Below the pieces are notes generated by a model. The model was not told the origin of the DNA. It saw only the letters and a list, made by a program, of their open reading frames with translations, and did not search any database. Both the position numbers and the translations under genes were made by a program. A stretch of 64,000 nucleotides of DNA, taken from contig OX621166.1 of NCBI GenBank assembly GCA_951640195.1, forward strand, positions 62,001-126,000, given 5' to 3'. This DNA is from Porpolomopsis calyptriformis. Lineage: Eukaryota; Basidiomycota; Agaricomycetes; Agaricales; Hygrophoraceae. Of this stretch, positions 46,302 to 57,428 are shown one piece after another (the stretch's first letter is position 1; each line of letters starts with the position of its first letter).

Positions 46302-47399
46302 TTACAGTCCGAGAGACGTCAAGGAGATGCTTATATTAGTGAGCTCACGGTCGTCATTCATCGCTGCTGCTTTTGCTGCCGCTTTTTCGTCTTCGGCTTC
46401 CCACAGCATCTGTTCAAGCGATGCACCAAAAAGGGGTGCCTTACTAGCTTTTGCCTTGGGGAGACCTTCTGGAATGTAGTAATGACAGAATCTATTGCAA
46501 AGGTGATCATCGGTGAAATGTTGAAAACAGGCCCCTATGTTGCCGCCAGCGAAGAGGTTTCTGGAGAGTTCACTAAATATCATTCCATGAGTGAAATTGA
46601 TGTGAGAGCATGCAACAAAATTTACGGGGCTGCTATGATTTGGGGATCAGAAAGTAGTGATGTACCACCTATTCTCAGGAAATAATCAGAATGCGGAATC
46701 AGTTAAATGCAAAAACAAACCTTGAACATCTGAAACGAAAGCCAACTTTTGAGTCTTCAAATATTGAACATGCTGAGTGAAGGCAAGAAATTCGCCTATC
46801 TGTTGTCGCTCAAGGTTGTTGGGGTGGGAAAGAGGAGAGCTACGGTCGTTATTGATGTACTTGAGAAACTCGCCGTTGGTGTCCTCATCAATACACTCCT
46901 CAATCAAGAAAGTATGCCGCTCTTTATCGTCTGCAATGGCTAGGGCTACCCGAACGAAATGCAATCAAGGAATCGGGAACGATGGAGGACTGCGTTGTGC
47001 ATTCTCCTGCTCCACAAAGTCATACACGAGTTGCATCAAAGCTGCACCCCATGTCGCACAGTATGACTCTACCGCCAACTTCTTTAATTGGGTATGGCTA
47101 TTATAAACAATGCGGGATGGTGCACGACCGAGCGCCCCATCAGCATCATGATAAAAGCATTGCTTGACGCACACTTTTGTGGAGGATGAAGTCGACTGGA
47201 AGATAGGGATATTCATATGACCAATGTGTGCAACTTTGAAGGCACCGGCCTTTGGTTTCATCTTCGGATTGAATGCGATTGTAGCTCGAATGGGGGGTTC
47301 TTTTGGCACACCATCGGCGCCTTGAGCATGGGCAACAATGTCGTGGTATTTTGAAACGGCCATAACACGAGCTGTGCAATTGAAGGTTTGCGTGTTCAC
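46302..47399 (-). pseudogene. Alpha-type protein kinase, one in-frame TGA
   Basis: Atypical Ser/Thr kinase related to MHCK/eEF2K. Minus strand: IPIFQSTSSSTKVCVKQCFY with the ATP-site Lys; HFVRVALAIADDKERHTF then LIEECIDEDTNGEFLKYINN; FTQHVQYLKTQKLAFVSDVQ then, after an intron (~46,712-46,631), GGTSLLSDPQIIAAP; and after a second intron RNLFAGGNIGACFQHF then DHLCNRFCHYY, the zinc-binding CxxxC signature. All core motifs are present in order. A TGA at 46965-46967 separates PPSFPIP from LHFVRVAL in the same frame. No splice sites remove it cleanly, so the gene is probably recently inactivated. The N-terminal boundary is uncertain. Confidence 0.8.
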
Positions 47400-47429
47400 T
47401 AGTCTTCAATTTAGCCATGTACACTTGCG

Positions 47430-48150
47430 CACCGTACTTTAATCTTATGTTGCTATACTAGGTGTACCCAAGGCCCTTTACCTTGGCATGTCGTAGATTG
47501 ACAGCATTTAAAGTTTTCTTAGCAGGCAAGTCTTGCGTTCCATAATACAGGCTATCGATAACATTAGCAAACCTTTGCCAAAATGAGACTGTTGGAAGGA
47601 AGGGAAGGGAAATCAACGAAAAACAGTAACTAAATCACTCAATCACCCCCTCACATCTTTTCAGTGATGAAAATTTCTAGTTACTGAAAAACAATACCAC
47701 AGAGTAGGTTTGTAGGTGTGAATCATTAGCAAATTGGAAAACTTACATTTAGCTAAGGCGGCAGCTGACTAGTCTACATTAAATTGACTTCACCATGCCC
47801 AAAGTACATCTAATCATTGCATGATCACCACGAATCAGTGCCAGTTGATCTGTTTATCAGTAAATTTCAGTTACGAATGCTGTAATACAATGAGAAAGTC
47901 GCTACTATTCAAACGAGAAAAAGAGACCTTCGGTGATAAAATTTCATCAATTTTAGTTCCAATGGAGATGACCTCAACATCTCACTTGATTTTATGGTTC
48001 ATCCTTCTTTTATAATTACACTCACGATTGTCCAAACTGCCTCTTTTGAAGTGCGCAGCCAAGCATAAGTTATGCTTGGCTCGATTTGAACACCTACCAA
48101 ATATAGGATCAACAAACATTCACAAGTTCTGAAAGCACTACCGAATCTGA
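47430..48150. other. Gene-free stretch
   Basis: No recognisable coding sequence. AT-rich, presumably intergenic between the alpha-kinase and the next gene. Confidence 0.35.
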
Positions 48151-48155
48151 ATCCA

Positions 48156-49590
48156 ATGGCAGATCTCAATTTTATTCTCAACGATACCCATAGATGGCAG
48201 GATGACATATCAGAGGTTCAACCAAGCAGCTGGCTGTGTCTATTTGAATTGGAGAATTCAAAGAACTACCTGTTCAAACCGATGGGTTCCGACACAAAGA
48301 TACGCTGGAAGTATTTTCCATTGGAATTCATTGCCTTTAATATCATCATGAATCAGTCTCGCCACTTTTCCTTGCCATTCATGCTGTGACAACAGGTTGC
48401 ATTTCTTGATCTTCAATATTGGGCTAGCCTGGTTTCTGGAGATAAATCCATGTCGTGCTATTTAGAGCTGCTAAGGGATGACCTCCTTGAAGAATTCTTC
48501 GCAATGGAACCCCCTTCCAGCTTTAATGAACAACCTTGGAGTACCCGGCCTTGGGCCGTTCGAACGATGCACTCCTTTGGCCACTCGAAGCCTGACCGTG
48601 ACACTTATCTCACCACATGCAGAGAACAGGGCTGGGAGAGTTATATGCATGGCGACCCATTGGAATATCGTACATGATGAATGGCTCCCAAAGTCCTGAT
48701 GGTTTATACTACGTTCTATAATAGGATGGACAGATATTTTCAACAAATATAAAAAACAAAATACCTGGATGAATTCGGGTCATCAAATTATAGACAGCCT
48801 TGCAAGCGCACTGAACAAAGCGAGGGAACATATCTCTGTGGGCCCTTCAAATGTTTTACTCTCTGCAGCCGACCTTCTTGACAAAGGCGACACCTGTTTG
48901 GCACAACAAGCTGGTGTGTGAATGGGATCCATCGCTCTCATGCTACATCAGATATCCTAACTAAACGATCAGCCACAGTCAAGATCCCTGAGTTCGATAT
49001 AAGTATCGAACCAACACATGTGGATAAATCACCATTGGATGTCATATCGGCACATTCTACCTCAAAAGCTGGTACGTGAATGGGATCTATGGGTCTCATG
49101 CCACACCAGGTATCAAATATCTAGACTGATGATGATGATCGGCCACAGAGGAGATTTCTTCTTCATTCGCAGGTGAAATCGAACAGAGGCTTAGGGCTCC
49201 ATTGCCAACATGCATCGTGCAGCCAAACAAGTTAGTTCATTCAGCCGCTCGATAACTTAGCATCCTTTGACTACTGTATAGCAGACAATCATCTACATGT
49301 GTGGCCGTGGTACGAACCTCGGAACCTCCAAGTAGGCAGGCTACTCAACGTGAATTTATTTATTGCGTATTGATTTATTAACTTATTCTTATTCTTATTT
49401 CTCTCCCACTTCAACAGCACAGGTTGAACGAGGGAAAAACTACAAACAAAACAAGTGGAAGCGGAATAAAAAGAAGAAAATGAAGGCAGCTCTATTACGA
49501 GAGACAGAGGCTGAGTTAGCTACGCGCAACCCACCCAGCCAACCGACGCGACCCAACCATTCAACCACACGGGTGAACCGAGGGAGGTAA
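48156..49590 (+). CDS. WAVR-HSFGHS domain protein A (unrecognised family)
   Basis: ATG 48156 (MADLNFILNDTHRWQDD). Exon 1 has WLCLFELENSKNYLF; exon 2 (from ~48,394) has AFLDLQYWASLV, YLELLRDDLLEEFFAMEP, then the signature RPWAVRTMHSFGHSKPDRD, YLTTCREQGWESYMHGDP and LEYR. Downstream exons: WTDIFNKYKKQNTWMNSGH, SAADLLDKGDTCLAQQ; the last ends in a basic tail (KWKRNKKKKMKAALLRE ... NRGR). Two intron-like segments at 48,911-48,972 and 49,069-49,148 are similar to each other, suggesting a duplicated exon unit. Paralogues lie at 52.1-52.6 and 53.6-54.2 kb. Function unknown. Confidence 0.5.
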
Positions 49591-49796
49591 TAGCTTCAAG
49601 GGTGTAGTGCATCTGCTGGGCCAAACACTAACCGCAAGTACAATGTGGGGCTCTATCTCCCTAAGGGATAGGGAGTCCAGAAGCTGCCACCTTTCTGTAT
49701 ATGTAAATAAAGCAGATTGTGTTTGGCATATCTACTAGGTTACATGAGGTTGTAATTGGTTTCATCGCAGGCAAGGTAATGTATGTATTCATGTAT

Positions 49797-49813
49797 GTTT
49801 TTTTTTTTTTTTT
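49797..49813. repeat. Poly(T) tract, possible minus-strand retroposon end
   Basis: Pure T run followed by CACGTGAGACATGAGC. The two retroposon tails in this window also abut CACGTGAG. No element body could be delimited. Confidence 0.4.
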
Positions 49814-49924
49814 CACGTGAGACATGAGCATCAAAGTCCAACTCAATTGTATCGATTGTAAGACTGTAACAAAGTACAGGCATATGATAGCAGCACATCA
49901 ATAGATAATGAATAGAAACTGTCC

Positions 49925-52604
49925 CTATGGCGGTGGAAGAAAAAGTTTGGTGGATAAACATTTTTCTTCACTGAGCGCCATCCAATGCTCTCCACTGATG
50001 AGTACTTCTGACTCCATAGCAGTCAGGCTGATTCCTGCCCTTTCTAGTATCGCCTTGATCTGTTTCTGGGCCTCGTTGATTTCTCCTTCTTCCTCCTGAA
50101 AAAGGACATCCCACTCGGTCATCGGAAGGTCTGGCCTTTTCTGCTCACCCGGCAAAAGGTACTCATTCGATTTGAGAATCATTCTGGCCAGCGCCAAGAA
50201 TGGCCATCGATATATTTCTGGAAAGCTAGCTTTTAAACAAAAATGAGGGGATATCATTCATTCACATGCTCACTTCGACTTTTGGCGACATGTGGAAGCG
50301 CTAAAACCATGCGAGAAAGCAACCTTGAGACGTGGTGATTTGCATTTGTTGAAAAATGACCATGCATATGGTCGAAGTCCCGTGATTGTTCAGTGAGGTG
50401 AAGCGTCTCATAGGTATAAAAGTGACCTCCTGAACAATAGCTTGGCGTGGGGGTGTATACAGCATGCCAAATGCCAGGAGGCATAATTCTGACACATAGA
50501 ATCAATATATGAGCATGAGTAATCAATTTTTAGAGTGTTAATAATATAAAAACTTACAGAATCTCCCCTGCAGAAAGAAACGTCGTGAAAATCTGAGCAT
50601 GTTGATTCAGTTGGTGTAGTTGACTGAAGCAAATATCCTTGTGCAGGCTGCGCAACTTGTTCCGGGAGTTGTGACTTTTTGTGTATCTAGGTCGAATAAT
50701 GGCCCAAATTTTTATCCCGGCATGCGCATAGATCCAGGTACACAAGCCGTTAGCATCCTTGTGGGGGAATGTTACGAAGCCAGCATGCGTCAGCAGGTTC
50801 CACTGCATCATTTGCCAGGTGCACATCCGAATAACCTGTGGCCCTGGAAGGACTAGTTCTTGTCGAGTATTTGGCATCTTGTGATACTTCGACTTGTCCT
50901 TTGGAGGGTGCTTCCAAAACTTCGTGAATGATTCATGTTTTGTGAGCTGGAATGCGAGTGCTTCGTCACTTATTCGACTGTTAAGGTTACTTGTTGAAAT
51001 AAGCCAATGTACAAGCTCTCAGCACTCTTACCATATAATAGAGGGGGTGGCATTTCTCAGTGAAGGGGCATCCAGGATATTTCCACAGATGTCTACATCC
51101 TCAGATGCCTCGATAAACTCCCCCAGGGAAGAGTGGCTGTGGATGATGCCATCTGACTCCTTCTTGGACCTACCGACTGCACGCAATCTTGCATCTATAC
51201 AATATTAAACCACAGTAATCATAGAGATGGATTTTACATACCATGCCACTGAACTGGCTGGCTTAATGGACCCCTTGCTGCCTCGATCTCCTCCTTACAA
51301 AACGTCTCCGGACCTTCAAGATGTTGACCCTGTAATATAATGCATCGCTGATTAGCGAGATGGAGTCGCACAGCTTCATCGATGGCATGAAGTGGTTGGG
51401 AAGGTTCTCTTGGTGGGATAACAACATAGTTAGTTTCATCCAAGTCCCAGTTGTTTATCGAATGGGTTGCAGATGAACCATCAGGTGATTTGGCAAGCAC
51501 CTCAACTAATTTAGCATCCTTAACAAAGCTTCAGTTAGCTGATCAAGAACGAGCACAAAATGATGGACAGACTGCATTTTGATAGCCTGGAACGTGAACC
51601 CATAGAAGTACGGTTTGCAACCCATTGGCCCATTGAATCAAGGATGCATCCTGGGGAAAGTTCACTCCCCTCAATGAAGTAAAGTAGTCGTGCTTATTCT
51701 GGGTGAGGGGTGCTGATGTTATGCGTTATCTTCTTCTTCATAAGGATGATGCGATGTGAATAACTTCACATACCAGATATCGTAGCTGGTTGATGTTTTT
51801 TTTGACTCGCGGGTTCTTCATCATTGGACAAAGATCGTTTTTGGGGAAGACTAGCGGCGCTCACTCCTTGGCCCAGTTCATTGGGATGGTTGATGAATCC
51901 GATCGCAATAAGATATTGCAGCGAGTCAGATTTCTCTTGAGCGGCATCGCTTGAAGTGCCAGCCGTCGCTGGAGAGTCTGACCAAGTGTCGGTCGCAAGC
52001 ATCTCGTTCCCAAATGACACGACCCTGGATATGTGACTCTTCCAATCTTCAGTGAGCGATTTAATATCAGCTGTTGCACCCAATATTGATAAGATTACTC
52101 ACCATATTGAGTCGGATCGTCATCTTCATAAGGCAGACGGTTCTCGTTTTTGCAATGATTGGCATAGAGTTGGCGACCTGTTTGAGAGTGTCCAAATGAA
52201 TGGTAGACTCTGACGGCCCATTGCTTCACCGTCTTCAATTGCAATGATGCTTGAGTGAGCAGTTTACGATCCTCAAACCACAACTCATGCTGCACGGCCA
52301 AACAGAGGTTCTGGAGGTACTGTTTGATTCGTCCTGCATGTCGTACCTGGTTCTCTGCTTCAAGGCAGCTGTGGCGATGACTCAGGTCAAGGAAAGCAAG
52401 GATAGAGCGGTAATGGATGTGTATTTCGCGAGATCGCAGTGAGTTGTTGTGGTAGAAAAAGAGCTTGAATGTTGTTTGGGTCAATAATTCTGAGAAGCAC
52501 CAGAAATTGGACGGTTTATTCAAGAGGGTGGATGTCTTGGCTGGCCATAAAGCCTCATCATCAAATAGCTCTCCTTCTTTGTTGGCTATTGGTTGGGTGG
52601 CCAT
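49925..52604 (-). CDS. JmjC-domain protein with N-terminal WAVR-HSFGHS domain
   Basis: ATG 52604 (MATQPIANKEGELFDDEAL). Exon 1 holds FWCFSELL, ILAFLDLSH and the signature KQWAVRVYHSFGHSQTGRQ, YANHCKNENRLPYEDDDPTQY. Then SHISRVVSFGNEMLATD (52,030), NNWDLDETNYVVIPPRE (51,440), and KESDGIIHSHSSLGEFIEAS (51,150). The JmjC core is LVLPGPQVIRMCTWQMMQW, THAGFVTFPHKDANGLCTW with the H-x-D, HAGIKIWAIIRP (50,840-50,700), then after an intron MPPGIWHAVYTPTPSYCSGG with the distal His (50,520-50,440). The last exon is EIYRWPFLALARMILKSNEY to TAA at 49,925. All Fe ligands are present and no in-frame stops occur in the exons I can define, so it may be functional, probably as a chromatin or protein hydroxylase/demethylase. 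Confidence 0.65.
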
Positions 52605-52829
52605 GATAATGAACGTATGTGTGGGGGTCACGTGGGTATTTATTCGATTAAAGAGTTTGAAAGCTACAAAGACGATATGATTCTATCCAGGACTTGGATT
52701 AGATCATGTGCTATAAATGAATGCCGTATTCTCAAGTTTGAGGGTGACAAAGAAGCCCTGACATTTTCTTTGCCATTTGATTCATTCCACTACTCCTTCA
52801 TCTGGTTGAAGGAGTTATAAATATTACGG

Positions 52830-53500
52830 TGAAAACCATCATCCTCATTATAATTTATTGAAGTGAAGGATACAGATTGTGGAGGTGTGAGGTATACCAC
52901 TGAGGAAAGGTGGCTACAATGATCTGTAAGTCCCATGGTAACTTGCAGCTGCTGTTCGCATGTAAAAAAACAAAAAACATCAAGAAACTTTCATTATCAT
53001 CTTCGTCTTCATCTTCGTCTTCATCTTCCTTTCGAATCGTGGAGGAATGGTAACACTGTTATCGGAGAATTGAGGCTGCCCCCCCTCTATCTCAGCTTGG
53101 ATCTTGGATCAGTATCAGCTTGGTAAATTCATCTGAATGAAATGCACCATGGGATCCCACTGGCTGATCATTATCAGCTGAAAGATTCATTGCTAGCTGT
53201 GAAATACTAAATGATCACAATGAGTGAATGTGAACCATGTGTGTCTTACAGACCTACCCAAGATCAGCCTCATGGGTAGGTGATGATGTATTTACACCGT
53301 ATCCATGGGAATCTGGGTTGATATTCTTCTCCTGAACATCGTTAGCCCACTGTTGGGCTGTATTTTCATTGATGCCAGTAGCAAAGAGAAGCATATAGCA
53401 TTAGAGCATCCCTAAGCCAAGATGTTGATTTCATTTACTCTCACTGTTAACTCCAAGGAACAAAGCAAGCGCACAGGTCACAGAGTGCCCTCTGTCAAAC
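52830..53500. other. Gene-free stretch with a microsatellite
   Basis: Contains TCATCTTCGTCTTCATCTTC repeats at about 52,990-53,032. No other feature recognised. Confidence 0.45.
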
Positions 53501-53594
53501 CGGGGAGGTTTCGTGTGTGATTCTAGCTGCTGGAGACATAGCTGGAACCCCCTGCTTAGCCAGTTTGTATGGGTTTCGAATAAAGTATGCCATT

Positions 53595-54176
53595 CTATGT
53601 AGTTTGAATTGGAAAGCATGATGAGATAAGGGAAGCTTGTGTATGCAGAAGCTGCCTCTTACGGTATAAGGTTGGGTCTTCATGGGTGTATGGAGTCCAC
53701 CCATTTGCCTTGCATTTCTGAAGGTACTCCCGTCTGCCAAAGAAAGAGTGGCCAAAAAAGTGATTCATTCTAACTGCCCACAGTATTGTCGTTTTAGGTT
53801 GGAAGCTAGAGCCAAAGCTGCCATGGTTTTGTGATAACTCAACCCAGAGATCAGACCTGAGCCTTTCCAGGTAACGTGTGATACGATTTGCACTGGGATG
53901 AGGGTTAGCAACATTCGCCCAGTATTCAAGGTCAAGAAGAGCGATCTGAAGTGTGGTTGATAGAGGGAGAGTGTAGTGTCGATGTTTGTTTCTGCTTTTG
54001 CAAAAAGCATGTAAAATGATCTGCTTTTGCTGGTTCAATTTGAGGGTCAAGTCAGGTTGTGTGAAAGGGTGGCTGATTTCCTCAAAGAGCCAGATGGTGT
54101 CACTTGGTGGAACAGGAGAGCGATCGTTCGACCACCGATTATTATCCGCATCCAAGCATCGAGAAGAACACATCAT
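53595..54176 (-). CDS. WAVR-HSFGHS domain protein C (unrecognised family), possibly partial
   Basis: Single frame from MMCSSRCLDADNNRWS. Shared with proteins A and B: IWLFEEISHPF, QIALLDLEYWANVA, ITRYLERLRSDLWVEL, ILWAVRMNHFFGHSFFGRRE, YLQKCKANGWTPYTHEDPTLY. The family's second Ser is Phe here (HFFGHS). Unlike B, no JmjC region is found downstream, so this is either a stand-alone domain protein or a truncated copy. Confidence 0.45.
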   Translation of the reverse strand: MMCSSRCLDADNNRWSNDRSPVPPSDTIWLFEEISHPFTQPDLTLKLNQQKQIILHAFCKSRNKHRHYTLPLSTTLQIALLDLEYWANVANPHPSANRITRYLERLRSDLWVELSQNHGSFGSSFQPKTTILWAVRMNHFFGHSFFGRREYLQKCKANGWTPYTHEDPTLYRKRQLLHTQASLISSCFPIQTT

Positions 54177-54249
54177 TTGGTTCCAAGGGTAGTTACATTT
54201 GGGGGTGGGTGGATAACTGCATGAAAACAAGATAATCAGCATAAAATTT

Positions 54250-54705
54250 ATCTAGATGTGGTGAAAAAATAAGCATTCATTCAATCGCATGCATATAGCC
54301 ATTGTGGTGCTGGAAGTAGTTTCGTGTGTGAGTCACAGCTCTTGATCACTACTTAGGCTCCTCACACATCACTTTATAGCACATCACTTCATAAGTACAT
54401 AACAGCTAGTTGATATTCATGCATACACAGACAAGATAGCTGGGAGTTAATCAATACAGTATCAAAGCAACTTGATATGTTATGCGTGACATCACATTTG
54501 CATACCAAAATGGGATGGGAGTGGCGCATGTGAACTTGCTAATTTACACCTGCACACAGCTCAACATGTCTACACAGGTTTAGCACAAATCGTATGTAGT
54601 AGACTTATATAGTAACTAGCTTGGAATGCAGCAATACAAGTTGATTAATATTTGTGGAAAGTTTGATGCGACATGCATGCAGCGTAATAGATGCTAATTC
54701 AGTAA
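54250..54705. other. Gene-free stretch
   Basis: Nothing recognised between gene C and the sirtuin 3' end. Confidence 0.35.
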
Positions 54706-54710
54706 TTTTA

Positions 54711-55861
54711 TCAAGACCATAACCTCCATGATGGTCTGTAGTTAAGCTTTCTGTCTCCATAGAGAACCTGAACCTGAGTGTGGTTGCTTTCGAGCATTTC
54801 ACCTGATGCAATCATCTCCTCCATCCTTTTCAATGCCAACCGTGCAAACTCTTCACAGTCCATGTCTATCCAAGCGTCGAATATACCAGCCCACGTAGCT
54901 GTGTTTGTAAAGGTATTATTGAGATATATAACTTGAGGTGATGCTTGTAAACTGGATTTGGGGGAATTTTTTGCTAAGATTCTAGCAGACTGCTTGATAA
55001 AGTCAGTAGTACCCTTCACTTTCAAGCTAGTGCCAACCACAAGGAGAAGATCTAGTTGGCGACTGGGGGTGGTAGTTAACCCAAGATCATTTTGCTGCAC
55101 GTTTACTATTTCTTCTCCTCGAGGATGTGGTTCTCCGTAAAGAATGATATTGGGTCGGAGTCGAGGCACAGTCGTTCTGCGTTTGCCCTGCTCTACCCTC
55201 TTTTCCATATTGATTTGACATTCAGTGCATTCTGGTAGTTGGCCCTCTTTCAAAGAGGGGTAGTATGGTTCGAGGATAAAAATGGAGGAGCAGCCAGGGC
55301 ATCGTAGTTCCTCTAGGGATCCATGCAATGGAATGCATCGGGCTGGTCCATCACTGGGGTGAATTTCTGAGGACATATATAACCCAGCCTTGAGCTCCAA
55401 ACCATCAATATTTTGAGTGTAAACACGGAGTAACACTCCTTGGAGGTCTAGAGCACGAAGGAAATGGTGGAAGGCAGTGGGTTGTGCGATCGCCGCTTTC
55501 TCAGCAAGGGTGGCAATGAGCTGACAATGCAGTGATTGTTGCTTTTGGGTCTAGAACATTAACTTGGTCAACTAATCCTCACTTGAACATATATTTCTCA
55601 CTACGAGGGATGAGCTAGTAAGCAGATCAGTCAGGTTGACTCCGGTAAATCCAGATAGTGCGTTGCCAGTATATAAGCCGTCTGGTCCTCTAAAACATGG
55701 AATACCTGCAGCCACGGATATTCCTGCTCCTAGAGAGTAGGTAAGTATTTGAATGAAACATGATGATGGGTTGATTTACCACAGAGCACGACAATTCTCT
55801 TTGCTTTCAGTATTCCATCCATTAGATCTGTTGCACTTTGTTTTATAGTGGAGGGGAACAT
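54711..55861 (-). CDS. Sir2-family NAD-dependent deacylase (sirtuin)
   Basis: Removes acetyl/acyl groups from lysines using NAD. ATG 55861 (MFPSTIKQSATDLMDG). Two introns (about 55,735-55,783 and 55,552-55,604) join three exons into about 330 residues. Motifs in order: VVLCGAGISVAAGIPCFRGP (GAGIS; the usual GIPDFR is GIPCFR), RVYTQNIDGLE, PLHGSLEELRCPGC with the catalytic His and first zinc Cys pair, ECTECQ with the second pair, RPNIILYGEPHP, LLLVVGTSLKVKG, and a C-terminal IYLNNTF segment. No stops; looks intact. Its start lies 73 bp from the stop of the BAH-PHD gene on the same strand. Confidence 0.88.
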
Positions 55862-55933
55862 AATAGCTGAGTTTTTAGCAGTAACACGGTGAAGGATAGT
55901 AGGTATTAGATAAGCTAGAAGAATGGTAAGGTA

Positions 55934-57299
55934 TCAAATAAGCAAATCTGAGCTACACCGAGGGCAAGTATAGTATGTTTGGTCTGTAACGACTAATGGC
56001 TCATAAGAGTCTGTGTTATCTATGCCGAATTCTGCCTCAAGCCAGTTTTCCCAGTCAGTGTCTATCATATTTAACCGAGACTCCTCAATGAGGTGAGCAG
56101 CTATCCATCCAGAGGCTTGGACGACACTGCGTTCCTGTGAAGAAAGCAACTTTCTAGCCTTGTTCACGATCCTAATATTTCCGGCTGTAAAATAAGTGAG
56201 ACCTCCCCTAGCTGTGGGTTGGAAAGCAACTTGAAGTATAATTTTTGGGGTGTTGGTAAACTTCTCTATAGCATAGAGATTGTTAAGATACTGCTGCTGG
56301 GTAATGTTGGCAGGGGTTCCTAGGCAAGTAAGATGGGACCATCTTTTGCAGGACCAGCAGTAGCGTTGTTCCTCTGTATCGGGGGACCAAAGTGAATAAC
56401 AGTGAGTTGCGCCACATATTTCTGGCTCGCCCTACCACCCAATAGATTACTACAGGGTATATGTTTAGTTCAATGAACGCACCTTCAATGCCTGCCTATG
56501 CCCATCCCAGAAGTATCTAATAGAAATTTTAGTATAATAGATGGGTTGGTATTATCGTCAAGCTTACCGCATGTAATACGCGGTTACTGGAGGTTGATCT
56601 TCAATCTGATTTTTAATAATAACAATGTCGATTGTATCTACAGTTTAATTTTCAGTTCAGTTCAGTTCATTCTTTTATATCTGCTTCTCGATATAATAAC
56701 CCTCACCTTCTAAGGCTTGCGCATCAATGATATCTGTAGAATCAGAGCCACACAGCTCTTGCTTTCCAAATGTGTTTATATACCTGTCAAGAGTAAGAAG
56801 AACATAGAGTGACAGGAGAAGGAGTAGGTTTTTAGATGCAACCTTTTAGTATCAGCCTTAACATCACTTCTCTCCAACAACTGCTTGGCTGTATACATCC
56901 ATGAAACCTTAGCAAGATACTTGTTCTAAAGCACATTGTCAACATTGGGTAGGGTAGCTTGAGCAGGTGTATCACCTTGGTAGTTTTTCTTATTTGTAGG
57001 ATCAAACCTTTCCAGTAGTCATCCATTATAATATTATTTTCTTCCTTTGCATGGAGGCCAAGGTGACGGATGAGGCAGCTGTGTTTGAGGGAAATAATCA
57101 AATGACTACTATTCAAGCATTATCAATAAACACTTACAAGTCATTCTTAACGAATTTGCAAGGAGAGCCTATAAAGTTTTGATTCGGAACAAATAGAACA
57201 AGGCATAGGTGATATCTCACCATCATTTGGATTAGGAACCTCGAGGTATTCTACGACTTTTGCAGATTTCCATTGTTTTTCCTCGGTTGTAGGTGCCAT
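55934..57299 (-). CDS. BAH and PHD-like finger protein (chromatin reader type)
   Basis: ATG 57299 (MAPTTEEKQWKSAKVVEYL). Exons separated by short introns give SPCKFVKND, CLIRHLGLHAKEEN, YLAKVSWMYTAKQLLERSDV, then FGKQELCGSDSTDIIDAQAL, which fits the C-terminal part of a BAH domain (GKxELxxSDxTDIID). Further on come a Cys/His cluster (EICGATHCYSLWSPD, QRYCWSCKRWSHLTCLG) like a divergent PHD finger, and a C-terminal module WIAAHLIEESRLNMIDTDWE to TYYTCPRCSSDLLI. An apparent TAG in the BAH exon near 56,935 needs checking; it may be an exon-edge error. It probably binds modified nucleosomes. Divergent from the large gene at 57,429. Confidence 0.5.
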
Positions 57300-57428
57300 A
57301 ATAATAAATCTACAGACCAATGTTGATTATTCGTATTATATTCCCACAGCTATATATATGTCACGTGAATATAGATACACTTTGTCTTGACTATTGCACA
57401 AACATAGCTCTTGATCTTAACCTCCAAT
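57300..57428. promoter_or_regulatory. Divergent promoter region
   Basis: 129 bp between the ATG of the BAH-PHD gene (minus) and that of the large gene (plus). It contains TATATATATG, a CACGTGAATATA box and a CT-rich run near the plus-strand start. Its compactness suggests the two genes are expressed together. Inferred from layout only. Confidence 0.45.
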
